From: Pantoea ananatis LMG 2665
GTDB lineage: Bacteria; Pseudomonadota; Gammaproteobacteria; Enterobacterales; Enterobacteriaceae
Reading direction: 5' to 3'
NCBI RefSeq assembly: GCF_000710035.2
Contig: NZ_JMJJ01000004.1
Coordinates: 62,001-126,000 of the forward strand
Length of the DNA stretch: 64,000 nucleotides
Shown here: piece after piece, positions 7,560-17,501 of the stretch
How positions within the stretch are numbered: position 1 is the first letter of the stretch
Layout: every line of letters starts with the position of its first letter
Program-made: the position numbers and the translations under genes
The notes under the pieces: model-generated
Told to the model about the DNA's origin: nothing
Database searches by the model: none
Seen by the model: only the letters and a program-made list of their open reading frames with translations

Positions 7560-8372
7560 TTAACTGCGGCTCAGCTTGTCCGACTTCGCCATGCACTGCT
7601 GCATGGCTTCGATCACGGCTGAACGGAAGCCTTTTTCTTCCAGCACTTTCACCGCTTCAATGGTGGTGCCGCCGGGCGAGCAGACCATATCTTTCAACTC
7701 ACCGGGATGTTTACCCGTTTCCAGCACCATCTGTGCGGAGCCTTTCACGGCCTGGGCCGCAAACCGGTAAGCCTGCGCGCGCGGCATGCCGCCCGCCACG
7801 GCGGCATCGGCCATGGCTTCAATAAACATAAACACGTAAGCCGGAGCTGAACCACTGACGCCAACCACCGAGTGGATCAGGTATTCATCGACGACCGCCG
7901 CCTGACCAAAGCTCTCAAATATCGCGACCACTTCATCGGTCTCGCTCTGTTCAACCAGCACGTTGGGCGTAACGGAGGTCATGCCTTCACCGACCAGGGA
8001 AGGGGTGTTTGGCATTGCGCGAATGATCTTACGATCGTGCCCCAGCACGGAAGCCAGGTTATCCAGCGTCACGCCCGCGGCAATTGAAACGACTACTGCC
8101 TCTTTTTTCAGGCTGTTAGCCAGTTCTTTCAGCACTTTGAGGATCACATTGGGTTTGACCGCACCAAACAGAATATCCACGTGCTGGGCCAGCGCTTCCG
8201 CACTCTCCGCGGCGTTAATACCGTACTGTTCGGCCATTTGCTGATTGGTGCTCGGTTTGCGGTCGTAAATCCAGATAGCTGACGGTGTCATTTGCCCGCT
8301 GTTTATCAGCCCGCCAATGATGGCTTTTGCCATGTTGCCACCGCCAATAAATCCGATTTTCTTTTCCAGCAT
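7560..8372 (-). CDS. proC: Pyrroline-5-carboxylate reductase
   Basis: 270 residues, about the normal ProC length. It reduces 1-pyrroline-5-carboxylate to L-proline with NAD(P)H in the last step of proline synthesis in the cytoplasm. The N-terminal Rossmann motif is IGFIGGGNMAKAI. The family signature near residue 220 reads VCSPGGTTIEAV, and GVSGSAPAY forms the substrate pocket. The start is the ATG of MLEKKIG, preceded by AGGAGACGGTG; the frame extends 11 codons upstream without a better signal. Position next to yaiI and aroL is the same as in E. coli. Confidence 0.97.
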   Translation of the reverse strand: MLEKKIGFIGGGNMAKAIIGGLINSGQMTPSAIWIYDRKPSTNQQMAEQYGINAAESAEALAQHVDILFGAVKPNVILKVLKELANSLKKEAVVVSIAAGVTLDNLASVLGHDRKIIRAMPNTPSLVGEGMTSVTPNVLVEQSETDEVVAIFESFGQAAVVDEYLIHSVVGVSGSAPAYVFMFIEAMADAAVAGGMPRAQAYRFAAQAVKGSAQMVLETGKHPGELKDMVCSPGGTTIEAVKVLEEKGFRSAVIEAMQQCMAKSDKLSRS

Positions 8373-8668
8373 CACCGTCTCCTTTCCTGTTTTCACCGTT
8401 ATCAACGCTGTAGCTTACTGCAGACAGGATTAATAACAAGTTAGCGGTAACGCACGGCGGCCGGTGCCAGAGAGCAAAAGAGAGTGATGGCGGCACGTTT
8501 TTGTGGTGAACGCGCGTTGAGCACTCCCTTCATCGTTGACGATATTCGGGGGGCTGACGTGCGTTCTGAACGCGAGATCTGGCCATAGCGGAAGCCGGGG
8601 AATTTTACTTAACCCCGTTTTGCAAAACAGGTTAACATCGTCGCTATTTTCCAGAATAAGGAACACCA
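8373..8668. other. proC-yaiI intergenic region with a long palindrome
   Basis: Divergent promoter region for proC and yaiI. The notable feature is GTTTTGCAAAAC (8617-8628), a perfect 12-bp palindrome flanked by TTAACC (8609-8614) and GGTTAA (8630-8635), making an almost symmetric 27-base element about 35 bases before the yaiI start. It could be an operator or hairpin. Nothing else stands out. Confidence 0.5.
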
Positions 8669-9118
8669 ATGTCTATCTGGGTCGATGCGGACGCCTGCCC
8701 AAACGTCATAAAAGACGTGCTGTACCGGGCGGCGGACAGAACGCAAACCATGGTCACCTTTGTTGCGAATCAATTTTTACGCGTACCGCCATCGCCCTGG
8801 TTGCGCACGCTACAGGTGCCGGCTGGGTTTGATGTTGCCGATAATGAAATCGTGAAGCGTGTGCAGGCTGGCGATTTGGTGATTACGGCAGATATTCCCT
8901 TGGCCGCAGAGGTGATTGAAAAAGGGGCGTCGGCGCTGAATCCGCGCGGGGAACGGTATTCACCTGCCACCATACGCGAGCGGTTGACGATGCGTGATTT
9001 TATGGACACGATGCGCGCCAGCGGCGTACAGACAGGCGGTCCCGCCGCCATGAGCCCGCGGGACCGCCAGCAGTTTGCCAATGAACTAGACAGCTGGCTA
9101 AGACAGCGACAACGTTAA
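8669..9118 (+). CDS. yaiI: YaiI/YqxD family protein (UPF0178, DUF188)
   Basis: 149 residues (E. coli YaiI is about 152). It opens with the family signature [12 protein letters not shown], whose aspartates recall PIN/NYN-type nuclease sites, followed by [24 protein letters not shown] and a C-terminal [19 protein letters not shown] segment. The family has a PIN-like fold and is suspected of nuclease activity, but no activity is established that I know of. SD-like AATAAGGAAC precedes the ATG. The gene ends one base before the convergent DUF2076 gene. Synteny with proC and aroL agrees with E. coli. Confidence 0.92.
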   Translation: MSIWVDADACPNVIKDVLYRAADRTQTMVTFVANQFLRVPPSPWLRTLQVPAGFDVADNEIVKRVQAGDLVITADIPLAAEVIEKGASALNPRGERYSPATIRERLTMRDFMDTMRASGVQTGGPAAMSPRDRQQFANELDSWLRQRQR

Positions 9119-9119
9119 A

Positions 9120-9839
9120 TCAAACAAAACTGTCGTCGTCATCGTAATCATTGCCGCCGAAGTCATTCAGATCGCCATTGTCGGCATAGGTGTCACTCCA
9201 GCCGTTGCTTTGATCCAGGAAGGACTGATTGTCGGCACCTGTTCCCTGATCGAGAAACGACTGATCGTTCCCGCCATTAAAGGTATTCAGGCTGTCATCG
9301 ACCTGAGGCAGCGACTGGGGTTCGTTAATGATGTTAACGATCTCTTCCGGCTGCGAGTGGTGGAACATGCTGGTCAGCATATCGGCCATGACCACACCGC
9401 CTGCTACGCCCACGGCGGTTTGCAGTGCGCCGCCCAGAAATCCACTGCCACGGGGCGCAGGTGCGCTGGCATAGGGCTGCTGCGGCGGCTGTTGCGGTGC
9501 GCTGTTCCACTGGGGCGATGGCTGAGCCGGTTGGGCCTGCTGACTGCCGCCGCCAAACAGGCTGGATAAAAACCCGCCACTGCTTTTTGGCTGCTGCTGT
9601 TGCTGAGCCTGTTGCTGAGCCAGATGATTTTCCAGCTCCTGAACCCGCTCATTCAGTTTTTTAAGTGCCGCTTCCTGAATCAAAATGGCCTGAGCCATAT
9701 AGTAGGGCGCGCCTGGTTGCGCCTGCAGGTGTTGTTTGATCAGTTGTTCGGCAGCAGCATCGCGTGCCGCAGTCTGGCTTTCAGCTTGTTTCAAACGGCT
9801 AAACAGATTTTCAATCAGTTCTTGTTCTTCGCGTTGCAT
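9120..9839 (-). CDS. DUF2076 domain protein
   Basis: 239 residues. The N-terminal ~80 residues are helical and charged (QREEQELIENLFSRLKQAE...), the DUF2076 core, and are followed by a glutamine run, a Gly/Ser/Pro/Gln-rich linker (SGGFLSSLFGGGSQQ), a hydrophobic glycine-rich segment GGALQTAVGVAGGVVMADML that could insert in or bind membrane, and a very acidic tail ending in DYDDDDSFV. The tail has two copies of NQSFLDQ/DQSFLDQ. The ATG chosen has GGGAGA upstream; the longer frame starting at 9914 lacks one. The function is unknown. The gene is not part of the E. coli proC-aroL interval as I remember it. Confidence 0.75.
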   Translation of the reverse strand: MQREEQELIENLFSRLKQAESQTAARDAAAEQLIKQHLQAQPGAPYYMAQAILIQEAALKKLNERVQELENHLAQQQAQQQQQPKSSGGFLSSLFGGGSQQAQPAQPSPQWNSAPQQPPQQPYASAPAPRGSGFLGGALQTAVGVAGGVVMADMLTSMFHHSQPEEIVNIINEPQSLPQVDDSLNTFNGGNDQSFLDQGTGADNQSFLDQSNGWSDTYADNGDLNDFGGNDYDDDDSFV

Positions 9840-10121
9840 GATGACTCTCCCGTTGCGACTGTTAACAGTATATGGGGGCGACGTGCAGCAATGTAAATTC
9901 GTGGCGGTAAGCAAATGTTGCTGACGTAAACTTTTTTACCCAATGCACAAAATGTGCATCGTTAACATGCTGTATTTATTTGTTTTTTTGCAATATTGGG
10001 TGCAATCATGCGTAAAATACGCTCAATGGGTAGAGGACGAAATAAATTCCCGCTATGATGCGTCCTATTATTGAGCCTAACCTGCAGCTGTGATGGGCTG
10101 CGCGGCGGAGGAACTGCCCTG
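9840..10121. promoter_or_regulatory. aroL upstream region (AT-rich, TyrR-type control expected)
   Basis: E. coli aroL is repressed by TyrR and TrpR. This region holds near-palindromic AT-rich stretches (CGTAAACTTTTTTACCC near 9928, TGTATTTATTTG near 9970) and AATGCACAAAATGTGCATC, a clear inverted repeat of ATGCAC/GTGCAT. None matches the TyrR consensus TGTAAA-N6-TTTACA well enough to call a box. Confidence 0.3.
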
Positions 10122-10646
10122 ATGTCCTTGTCCATTTTTTTGATCGGTGCGCGCGGATGCGGAAAAACCACTATCGGTGAAGCCCTGTCTCATGCGCTGG
10201 GTTATGCGTTTCGCGATACCGATCATCACCTGCAATTCACGACGCAGCGTACCGTAGCGGAAATTGTGGCTGCGGAAGGATGGGAGAGCTTTCGTGCGCG
10301 TGAAACCGACTCGCTCAAAGCCGTAACCGCCCCGTCAACCATTATCGCCACCGGTGGCGGAATGGTGCTGGCGGAAGGTAATCGCCGTTATATGCGTGAG
10401 CACGGTCAGGTGATCTGGTTAAGTGCACCGCCTGATATCCTGGCCCGTCGTCTGGAAAGCCAGCCGGAAAATGCTCAGCGCCCCACGTTAACCGGACGCC
10501 CCATCGCGGAAGAAATGGGTGAAGTGCTGCGCGCCCGTGCGCACCTGTACCGTTCTGCCGCGCATCACGAGGTGAACGCCATGCTGGCACCTGAACGCGT
10601 CGTTGAACAGATCCTGCAGTCGTTATCTCTGGCGCGTGCCAGTTAA
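10122..10646 (+). CDS. aroL: Shikimate kinase II
   Basis: 174 residues, exactly the E. coli AroL length. It phosphorylates shikimate to shikimate 3-phosphate with ATP in the chorismate pathway. The P-loop is GARGCGKTT at residues 9-17; DTDHH supplies the shikimate/Mg aspartates; ATGGGMV is the GGG motif; and RPTLTGRP lies in the lid. The ATG is preceded by GGCGGAGGAAC; the frame extends 17 codons further upstream without a signal. yaiA follows as in E. coli, but aroM is absent downstream. Type II (AroL) is distinguished from AroK by synteny and the overall sequence. Confidence 0.95.
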   Translation: MSLSIFLIGARGCGKTTIGEALSHALGYAFRDTDHHLQFTTQRTVAEIVAAEGWESFRARETDSLKAVTAPSTIIATGGGMVLAEGNRRYMREHGQVIWLSAPPDILARRLESQPENAQRPTLTGRPIAEEMGEVLRARAHLYRSAAHHEVNAMLAPERVVEQILQSLSLARAS

Positions 10647-10757
10647 CCCTCAGATTTATCCCGCTTTCGCCGTCCTTTCCGCCGTATTGACTATACTTAT
10701 TCCATGGCAGGCAATCGCCTGTCGTGTGGAATGTCATTTAGCGAAGAGGGACACATT

Positions 10758-10949
10758 ATGCCGACAAGACCTCCTTACCCCCGAGAAGCGCGCGTTGTCA
10801 CTGTGGAAAAAGGCCCCGAAGGCAAAAAAGTGACGTCATGGCAACTGCGGGCCGACCATCCCAAGCCAGATTCGTTAATCAGCGAGCACGAATCAGAGCA
10901 GGAAGCGCATGATGCAAAAAATCGCTATGAAGATGTAGAAAAAGAGTAA
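10758..10949 (+). CDS. yaiA: YaiA family protein
   Basis: 63 residues, the same length as E. coli YaiA. The ends are nearly identical to E. coli: [19 protein letters not shown] at the start and [15 protein letters not shown] plus NRYEDVEKE near the end. The role is unknown; in E. coli it is co-transcribed behind aroL. GCGAAGAGGG precedes the ATG. It lies 111 bp downstream of aroL on the same strand, so co-transcription is likely. The protein is small, hydrophilic and cytoplasmic by composition. Confidence 0.93.
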   Translation: MPTRPPYPREARVVTVEKGPEGKKVTSWQLRADHPKPDSLISEHESEQEAHDAKNRYEDVEKE

Positions 10950-11101
10950 GCCTCTGCTCTGGCAAGGAAGCCATTGATTTCCCCTGGTTCCCGCGGCAGC
11001 CATTGCCGCGCGGCGATCACAATCACTCACTATTTCGCGTGACAGATCAGCAAGTTCCCTTCTACACTGCCTGTCACCCTAATGTGCTGTGAGGAAGGTT
11101 T

Positions 11102-11392
11102 ATGCTCAATGTAAGTGAGTATTTTGACGGAAAAGTTAAATCCATCGGTTTTGACAGTGCGAGCACCGGCCGTGCCAGCGTCGGTGTTATGGCAGAAGGT
11201 GAATACACGTTTGGCACCGCCCAACCGGAAGAGATGACCGTGGTAAGCGGCTCAATGAAAGTGTTGCTGCCGGGTGAGACAGAGTGGAAATGGTTTGAGG
11301 CGGGATCGGTGTTTAACGTACCGGGCCACAGCGAGTTTCATCTGCAGGTAGGCGAGCCGAGCGCATATCTTTGCCGCTATCTGAAAGACTAA
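11102..11392 (+). CDS. ppnP: Pyrimidine/purine nucleoside phosphorylase
   Basis: 96 residues, a single small cupin domain of the former YaiE/DUF1255 family. The landmarks are [15 protein letters not shown], the strand [18 protein letters not shown] and [11 protein letters not shown] near the C-terminus. PpnP catalyses phosphorolysis of several nucleosides to the base and (deoxy)ribose 1-phosphate. AGGAAGG lies five to six bases upstream of the ATG. It has its own position between yaiA and convergent rdgC; aroM, which separates yaiA and ppnP in E. coli, is missing. Confidence 0.93.
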   Translation: MLNVSEYFDGKVKSIGFDSASTGRASVGVMAEGEYTFGTAQPEEMTVVSGSMKVLLPGETEWKWFEAGSVFNVPGHSEFHLQVGEPSAYLCRYLKD

Positions 11393-11399
11393 GAAGAAC

Positions 11400-11420
11400 G
11401 GCCGCAGGCAATCTGCGGCC
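11400..11420. terminator. Hairpin between convergent ppnP and rdgC
   Basis: GGCCGCAG-GCAAT-CTGCGGCC forms a perfect 8-bp GC-rich stem. On the minus strand it is followed by TTCTTCTT, so it probably ends rdgC transcription; on the plus strand the U tract is poor. Confidence 0.5.
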
Positions 11421-11427
11421 AAATGCA

Positions 11428-12339
11428 TTAACGCTGAGCTTCGCCACCTAACGCTTCAACCAGATTGCTGGTCAGGGCCGCCAGTTCGCTGGTCATCAGA
11501 ATAAAGTCTGCATCAAAACGCTGCGCAAAATCTTCCCGATCGATATCATCATTCTGGTCACGCAGCGTATCGCTGAACTTCAGGCGTTTCACCGAGCCGT
11601 CGTCGGATAAGACGAACTGAATACGCTCCTGCCAGTCCAGCGCCAGCTTGGTCACCAGCTTACCGGCTTCGATATGGTTGGCAATTTCATCGCACACCAG
11701 ATCCTGTTTCTTGCAGCGAATCACGCCGCCATCTTCCAGAATGGCCTTGAGCTCGGCTTCGTCCATGAGGGCAAAACCGGCCGGAACATCCCCGGAACGC
11801 ACCCATTCGGTCAGGGTAAGTTCAATCGGACTTTCCAGCGTCAGGGGCACAACCGGCAGCGAACCCAGGCTTTTACGCAGCAGAGCCAGCGTGTCTTCGG
11901 CTTTTTTAGCGCTGGCGCAGTCCACCATGATCAGGTTGTTCACGGTGTCGATCCACATATAGGTCTGACTGAAACGGCTGAACGCACGCGGTAAAAGGCT
12001 GTGCAGCACTTCATCTTTCAGCGAATCTTTTTCCGTCTTTTTTAGCTTGCGGCTCTGCTCTGCCTCAAGCTTGTCGATTTTGGCCTCCAGCGCCTGCTTC
12101 ACGACCGGAGAGGGCAGGATTTTTTCTTCTTTGCGCGCGCAAATGACAATCTGACCGTTGTTGACGTGGGTCAGGGCATCGCTGCGATTGCCCATCGGTG
12201 CCACCCACCCGGTCTTGCTCATGTCCTGACTGCCGCAGGGCGAGAAGGTGAAAGCCTCCAGCTGTTTTTCCATGTCGTCTGCGGACAACGGAATGTCACG
12301 ATTCAGACGATAAACCATCATATTTTTAAACCACAACAT
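11428..12339 (-). CDS. rdgC: Recombination-associated protein RdgC
   Basis: 303 residues, the normal RdgC length. RdgC is a nucleoid-associated, ring-forming dimer that binds duplex DNA and restrains RecA. Recognised segments are the start [42 protein letters not shown] and the C-terminal [13 protein letters not shown]. The gene is divergent from mak with about 145 bp between starts, as in E. coli. The ATG has AAGGAAT upstream. No sign of truncation. Confidence 0.97.
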   Translation of the reverse strand: MLWFKNMMVYRLNRDIPLSADDMEKQLEAFTFSPCGSQDMSKTGWVAPMGNRSDALTHVNNGQIVICARKEEKILPSPVVKQALEAKIDKLEAEQSRKLKKTEKDSLKDEVLHSLLPRAFSRFSQTYMWIDTVNNLIMVDCASAKKAEDTLALLRKSLGSLPVVPLTLESPIELTLTEWVRSGDVPAGFALMDEAELKAILEDGGVIRCKKQDLVCDEIANHIEAGKLVTKLALDWQERIQFVLSDDGSVKRLKFSDTLRDQNDDIDREDFAQRFDADFILMTSELAALTSNLVEALGGEAQR

Positions 12340-12483
12340 CGGGATTCCTTACCGTGGCGCGATCGGGCGCACAAATCTTACTAAGTGTGCGCATGATAGC
12401 GAAACATCGGAGCGGTTTCATTGCCTTTCAGGCATTCGCCTTTTAGTGTAGAAAACACCCTAACGAATAATGAGGAATAAACC

Positions 12484-13389
12484 GTGCGCATAGGCATTGA
12501 TTTGGGCGGCACCAAAACAGAAGTGATTGCGCTGTCCGGCGAGGGAAAAGAGCTGTTTCGCCATCGGATTTCCACGCCCCGTGACGACTACCGGGCGACC
12601 GTGCAGGCCATCGTTGATTTAGTCCGCCTCGCCGAAGAAAAAACCGGCCAAACCGGGACGGTAGGCTTAGGTATTCCGGGCACGATTTCGCCCTATACGC
12701 AGCGGGTGAAAAACGCGAACTCCACCTGGCTAAACGGTCAGCCGCTGGATAAAGATTTGGCGCAGGCGCTGAATCGTGACATCCGCATAGCCAATGACGC
12801 GAATTGTCTGGCCGTGTCCGAAGCGGTCGATGGCGCAGGCGCGGGGCAGGCACTGGTGTTTGGGGTAATCATCGGCACCGGTTCGGGCGCAGGCGTAGCG
12901 ATAAACGGCGCGTCACGCATTGGCGGCAACGGCAATGCGGGCGAATGGGGTCATAATCCTTTGCCGTGGATGGATGAAGACGAGTTGCGTTACCGCGCGG
13001 AAGTCCCCTGTTATTGTGGCCAGCAGGGCTGCATTGAAACCTTTGTTTCCGGTACCGGCTTTGCTATCGACTATCAGCGGTTAAGCGGTGTGGCGCGCAA
13101 AGGCGCTGAGATTGTCAAACTGCTGGAGCAGCAGGATCCCGTGGCTGCCCTGGCAATGAGCCGCTATGAAATCCGTCTGGCAAAATCCCTGGCTCAGGTT
13201 GTCAACCTGATCGATCCCGACGTGATTGTGCTGGGCGGCGGCATGAGCAACGTGGACCGCCTGTACCAGACGGTGCCCACGCTGATGAAGAAATGGGTTT
13301 TTGGCGGCGAGTGTGAAACGCCGGTGCTGAAAGCGATGCACGGGGATTCGAGCGGTGTGCGCGGCGCGGCCTGGCTGTGGCCGGAATAA
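12484..13389 (+). CDS. mak: Fructokinase (ROK family)
   Basis: 301 residues, close to E. coli Mak (302). It phosphorylates fructose (and other hexoses weakly) with ATP. The ROK motifs are all present: the N-terminal phosphate loop [11 protein letters not shown], the [11 protein letters not shown] substrate segment, [20 protein letters not shown], and the zinc-binding [10 protein letters not shown]. It starts at GTG, with TGAGGAA nine to ten bases upstream. Position beside rdgC matches E. coli. There is no adjacent fructose transporter, so it likely handles free fructose from other sources. Confidence 0.96.
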   Translation: MRIGIDLGGTKTEVIALSGEGKELFRHRISTPRDDYRATVQAIVDLVRLAEEKTGQTGTVGLGIPGTISPYTQRVKNANSTWLNGQPLDKDLAQALNRDIRIANDANCLAVSEAVDGAGAGQALVFGVIIGTGSGAGVAINGASRIGGNGNAGEWGHNPLPWMDEDELRYRAEVPCYCGQQGCIETFVSGTGFAIDYQRLSGVARKGAEIVKLLEQQDPVAALAMSRYEIRLAKSLAQVVNLIDPDVIVLGGGMSNVDRLYQTVPTLMKKWVFGGECETPVLKAMHGDSSGVRGAAWLWPE

Positions 13390-13444
13390 ACGCCGCCGTG
13401 GCCTGCGGCCCTGTGCAACATACTGAAGGATGCACAGGGCTGGC

Positions 13445-13816
13445 TCAGCGAACTGGCGCGAAGGCAAAGACGAGCTGCTGTGGGGCGTGCGGTGGAGGCA
13501 AAGGCATATCCCGCGCGCTGCTGACGCTCTGCCAGGCCTTCAGGCACAGCGACTCATTTCCTTCCGTTCGCATCACGTTATAGCGCCCATCCGGGCGACG
13601 CTGTGCCGTCACCAGGCAACGCTGGCCCACATAGTTTTTCGCATTGTGAAAATTGCGCATGACGGACGCATTGACCTCGCGAATATAGCGGTTCACGTCC
13701 TGGCACTGCGCCTGGGGCAGGCCTGACGCGCATTGCGCTTCGGAAGCATCAGGATGATGACTGCATCCTGCCAGCAGCAGCATCGTGGCCGCCATAATTC
13801 CTGTACATCTCAACAT
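13445..13816 (-). CDS. Lipoprotein with TolA C-terminal-like domain
   Basis: 123 residues. A lipoprotein signal peptide with lipobox LLLAGC is followed by a domain reminiscent of TolA domain III: NRYIREVNASVMRNFHNA, GQRCLV, PDGRYNVMRTEGNESLC and a final MPLPPP. That domain in TolA contacts TolB and Pal; a stand-alone lipoprotein version may act in envelope integrity or be a scavenged domain. Two conserved cysteines could form a disulfide. AGAGG precedes the ATG; the frame extends 17 codons upstream but would disrupt the signal peptide. It sits directly downstream of sbcC (10 bp) on the same strand, probably in the same transcript. In E. coli no such gene is here. Confidence 0.7.
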   Translation of the reverse strand: MLRCTGIMAATMLLLAGCSHHPDASEAQCASGLPQAQCQDVNRYIREVNASVMRNFHNAKNYVGQRCLVTAQRRPDGRYNVMRTEGNESLCLKAWQSVSSARDMPLPPPHAPQQLVFAFAPVR

Positions 13817-13826
13817 AATTAACCTC

Positions 13827-16800
13827 TTACGTACCCGGCAATTCAAGTTTGCTGTAACCCAGGCCATTCATTTTGCGGACCTTAATTTGCACCGGAATGC
13901 GCTCTTTCATCGCCTCGACGTGACTGATCACGCCAATGGTTTTTCCACTGGCATTGAGCGCATCCAGCGCATCCAGGGCGGTATCCAGCGTCTCTGCGTC
14001 CAGCGTGCCGAAACCCTCATCAAGAAATAACGACTCGATGCGGGTTTTATGGCTGACCAGATCGGACAGCGCCAGCGCCAGCGCAAGGCTCACCAGAAAG
14101 CTTTCTCCACCCGACAGCGTGCGGGTATCGCGTGCGCTGTCCGCCTGCCAGGTATCCACCACGTCCAGTTCCAGCGCATCGATGGCGCGGCGCTGTAAAA
14201 GGTAGCGACCATGCAGACGATCCAGCTGGCGATTAGCCAGCGCCACCAGGTGATCGAGCGTGAGTCCCTGGGCAAAGCGCCGGAATTTATCCCCGGTCGC
14301 CGAGCCGATCAGATCGTTAAGCAACGCCCACTGCGCCAGCGTGGTTTCCTCCTGCGCAATCTGAGCCAGCAACGTTTGCTGCTGGGTCCGCAGGCTGGCG
14401 TCGCTTTGCAACTGCTGCTGCAGTTGTCCCTGCTGACTGGCGTTCTCCCTCAGGGAATGCCGCAACGCTTCCAGCTGTGTGGTCAGTGCATCGGCGGACT
14501 CAGGCATCTTATCGGGTTTAGCCTGCTCATGGGTTGCCAGCCGTTGCTGCAGCTCTGCCAGGCGGGATTGTTGATGGAGCAGATGCTGATCGATCTGCTG
14601 CAGTCGCTGGCGAAGCTGCTGCGCTTCATGCTCGTCAAGCAACGCGGCCCGCAGGCTCGCCTCGTCCGGGAATTCCGCCGCAGCCAGCGCGGCGTTGAAG
14701 TGCTGCTCAGCGTCCGTCAGGCGAGTGCCCAACCTGTGTAGCTGGCTCTCCAGCAACGTCAGTTGGCCGTGGAGGCGGCTGGCTTCAGCCTGAGACTGCT
14801 GCAGCCGTTCACGCTGCTGCGTCAGCTGCGCCTCATGATGCTCGACGCTCTCCTGCATCTGCCGACGGGCCTGAATGACATCCCGATCGCCAAACAACGC
14901 CTCACGCTGCTGACGTTTTTCGCGGTATTGCTGGTCCAGTGCGGCAAGCTGCTGTTGCTGCTGATTCAGGCGCTGCTGCTCAAGCTGCAGCTGTTGGCGC
15001 AGGGCGTCAGCCTGGCTTTCCGCACGTGCCAACTGAGGCTGCAAGTTAGCAAGCAACCGCTCACTTTCCTGCCACTGCTGCCAGCGCTGTTGCTGTTCAG
15101 CCAGCCAGCTGTCGCGCTGTGCGCTGTCAGGCAGCGTCAGACCGAAGCCTGCGAATTGTTGCGCCAGCCCCTCCTGAAGCGGCTGAGCATTCGCCTGAGC
15201 CTGTTGGTGATGGCGCTGTAAAGTCAGTAACGCCTGGTGTTCGTTCTCCAGCTGCTGTTGCGTCAACTGCAGCGTTTGCTGGTGTTGCTGCTGTGTCTGC
15301 TGCTGCTGCAGATGCTGTTCTTTTGCCGCCTGATACGTTCGCTCGGCGTGTTCCAGCGTCTCTGTCTGCGTAGTTAATGCCTGTTCCTGACGGCTTTGCG
15401 CCTGCAGCCAGTGGTCCAGCGCGTCGGTGTCGTTCAGAGTGAAGGTAAGCGCAAGCTCACCGCTCAGTGCCTGCCAGCGCTGGGTCAATGCATCCAGCTG
15501 CTGCACTACACTGGCGAGCTCGTCGCGCAGTGACTGCTGCTGGCCCTTCAGGTGTTTTATCTGCTCATTTTTGGCCGTACCGGTTTCGCTCAGTGCTTCC
15601 ACCTGTTTTTGCAGCACGGCTTTGCGCTGTTGGTTGGCGCTGACTTCGAGCGTGCGGTAGGTTTCAACTGCGGGATGTTCGCAGGAACCGCACAAAGGGC
15701 AGGGTTGCCCGGCCTCCAGCCGCGCCCTGTGTTCCTCCAGATCGGCAATATGGCTTTCAAGCTGGCAAATCTTCTCAACGTCGGTGAGTTGCTGTTTCTC
15801 CCGCTTCCATGTTTCCCGCAGCATCAGTAATTCAGCCTCAGCCTGCTGGCAGGCTTTTTCCAGATCCTGTAACCGTTTTTCATACTGACCGCGCTGCTGA
15901 TGTAGCGGCTGCCACTGGGCTGCAAGTAACGTCAGCGTCTGACGTGCGTCACGCTGTTGAGTTAACTGCTTTAAGGCCTGACGCAAGGCTTCGGGAGGAT
16001 GCGCCTTATGGAGCGATGTTAGTGCTTTCTCCGCGTCAGACAAGGCCTGCTGCGTGAGCTGCCCGGCCTGCTTCAATGGCGCGAGCTGTTGTTGCAGCTG
16101 TTCGACCTGCTGCTGGCGCTGATGAAGCTGCAACGCCTGTTGCTGAATCTGCTGTGCCGACGCCGCCTGATCGGTTTCATGGCGGGCCAGTTGAGCAAAG
16201 CGGTCCTGCCACAGCGGAAGATTTTCGCCCCAAACCGGCATATCCGCCAGCTGTTGCCGACGCGCCTGCTGCTGTGCCAGCGCCTGCTGGAGATCGCTGA
16301 CCTTATGGTGCTCGGTTTGCATCGCCTGTTCACGCTGCGTACAGCTCGCCTGCTGCTGTGCGGTTTCATGCTGCAGCTGTTGAATTTGCTGCTGCAGGGC
16401 CGAGAGCGCCTGATCGAGTGGAATAACCTGTCCGCTCAGCAGCGTTTCCTGCTGGTGCTGTTGCAAACGCACCTGTTCGCGCGCCGCTTCGGTTTCCTGA
16501 TAACGCTGCTGCAACTGCTGCTGCTCGTGGGCCGTCGCCTGCATCTGCTGGTTTAACTGCTGCTGACGCTGTTGCAGCTCCGCGCGTTCAGTCTGCAGGT
16601 TGTCGCGCTGTTGCAGCGCACCGCGCAGTTTTTCTGCCGGTTCACTTCGTGCCAGACGCTGGCGATCGGCCTCTGCCGCCTGACTCGCCGCGTCGGCGGC
16701 CTGACGGGCGGCGTTCACCTGTTCAGCGTCCGCGCTCAGCTGCTGTGCCAGCTGCAGCCACTGCTGCTGAAGCTGAGCGGTGTCAAACTGACGGCTGAGT

Positions 16801-17501
16801 TGCTGCTCGGCCTCAGTCAGGGCTGCCTGCTGTTGCTGCAGCCCGGCGCGAGTCGCCTCATCAAGCAGTGCCATGCCGCCTGCCCGACTGCGCATCAGTT
16901 CCAGCGCATTTTTGGCCTCTTTATGGCGCTCAAACGCGGCCATGGAAACCAGCCCGTAAATTTCCGTTCCGGTCAGCTCTTCCAGCAGCTCTGCGCGCTC
17001 ATTCGCTTTGGCGTTAAGAAATGCGGCGAACTGGCCCTGTGACAGCATCATTGAACGGGTAAAACGTTCAAAATCCAGGCCGCTAAGCGTTTCGGTAAGC
17101 TTGAGCTTGTCGCCCACTTTGTCTGCAACGATCTGATTATCTGCGCAGCGAGCCAGCTCGACGCGGGGAGCCTGCAGTTTGCCGTCGGCCGTGCCTCGTG
17201 CGCGGTTCTGGCTCCAGAATGCCCGCCAGGCCTCGCCTTTGATTTCAAACTCGACTTCGGCCAGGCATTCGGCGCAGTCGCGCGTCATCAGCGGGTTGTG
17301 GCCCTGAGAAATCGCACCCAGGCGCGGCGTCTGGTGATACAGCGCCAGGCAGATAGCGTCCAGTAAGGTGGTTTTACCGGCACCTGTCGCGCCGGTAATG
17401 GCAAACAGACCATTACTGGCGAAAGGTTCGGTGCGAAAATCGATAAACCATTCTCCTTTCAGCGCATTCAGGTTTTTGAATCGCAGCGTGAGGATCTTCA
17501 T
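13827..17501 (-). CDS. sbcC: Exonuclease subunit SbcC
   Basis: A 1224-residue SMC-like ATPase, longer than E. coli SbcC (1048). With SbcD it forms the nuclease that opens DNA hairpins and ends at palindromes. The N-terminus has Walker [20 protein letters not shown]; the zinc-hook cysteines are in [10 protein letters not shown] at mid-protein; the C-terminal head has the ABC signature LSGGES and Walker [18 protein letters not shown]. The coiled-coil arms are extremely glutamine-rich with many QQQ runs, which accounts for the extra length. Start ATGA overlaps the sbcD stop by 4 bp, so translation is coupled. No frameshift is visible. Confidence 0.96.
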   Translation of the reverse strand: MKILTLRFKNLNALKGEWFIDFRTEPFASNGLFAITGATGAGKTTLLDAICLALYHQTPRLGAISQGHNPLMTRDCAECLAEVEFEIKGEAWRAFWSQNRARGTADGKLQAPRVELARCADNQIVADKVGDKLKLTETLSGLDFERFTRSMMLSQGQFAAFLNAKANERAELLEELTGTEIYGLVSMAAFERHKEAKNALELMRSRAGGMALLDEATRAGLQQQQAALTEAEQQLSRQFDTAQLQQQWLQLAQQLSADAEQVNAARQAADAASQAAEADRQRLARSEPAEKLRGALQQRDNLQTERAELQQRQQQLNQQMQATAHEQQQLQQRYQETEAAREQVRLQQHQQETLLSGQVIPLDQALSALQQQIQQLQHETAQQQASCTQREQAMQTEHHKVSDLQQALAQQQARRQQLADMPVWGENLPLWQDRFAQLARHETDQAASAQQIQQQALQLHQRQQQVEQLQQQLAPLKQAGQLTQQALSDAEKALTSLHKAHPPEALRQALKQLTQQRDARQTLTLLAAQWQPLHQQRGQYEKRLQDLEKACQQAEAELLMLRETWKREKQQLTDVEKICQLESHIADLEEHRARLEAGQPCPLCGSCEHPAVETYRTLEVSANQQRKAVLQKQVEALSETGTAKNEQIKHLKGQQQSLRDELASVVQQLDALTQRWQALSGELALTFTLNDTDALDHWLQAQSRQEQALTTQTETLEHAERTYQAAKEQHLQQQQTQQQHQQTLQLTQQQLENEHQALLTLQRHHQQAQANAQPLQEGLAQQFAGFGLTLPDSAQRDSWLAEQQQRWQQWQESERLLANLQPQLARAESQADALRQQLQLEQQRLNQQQQQLAALDQQYREKRQQREALFGDRDVIQARRQMQESVEHHEAQLTQQRERLQQSQAEASRLHGQLTLLESQLHRLGTRLTDAEQHFNAALAAAEFPDEASLRAALLDEHEAQQLRQRLQQIDQHLLHQQSRLAELQQRLATHEQAKPDKMPESADALTTQLEALRHSLRENASQQGQLQQQLQSDASLRTQQQTLLAQIAQEETTLAQWALLNDLIGSATGDKFRRFAQGLTLDHLVALANRQLDRLHGRYLLQRRAIDALELDVVDTWQADSARDTRTLSGGESFLVSLALALALSDLVSHKTRIESLFLDEGFGTLDAETLDTALDALDALNASGKTIGVISHVEAMKERIPVQIKVRKMNGLGYSKLELPGT

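Noticed and set aside
9920..10020. TyrR boxes before aroL
   Set aside because: Several AT-rich half-sites are present, but none reaches the TGTAAA-N6-TTTACA pattern with correct spacing. Regulation by TyrR is likely from knowledge of aroL, not from a site I can point to.
14200..16600. Several long plus-strand open frames and a trinucleotide repeat-like CTG/CAG pattern
   Set aside because: They are shadows of the glutamine-rich coiled coil of sbcC; there is no perfect tandem array.
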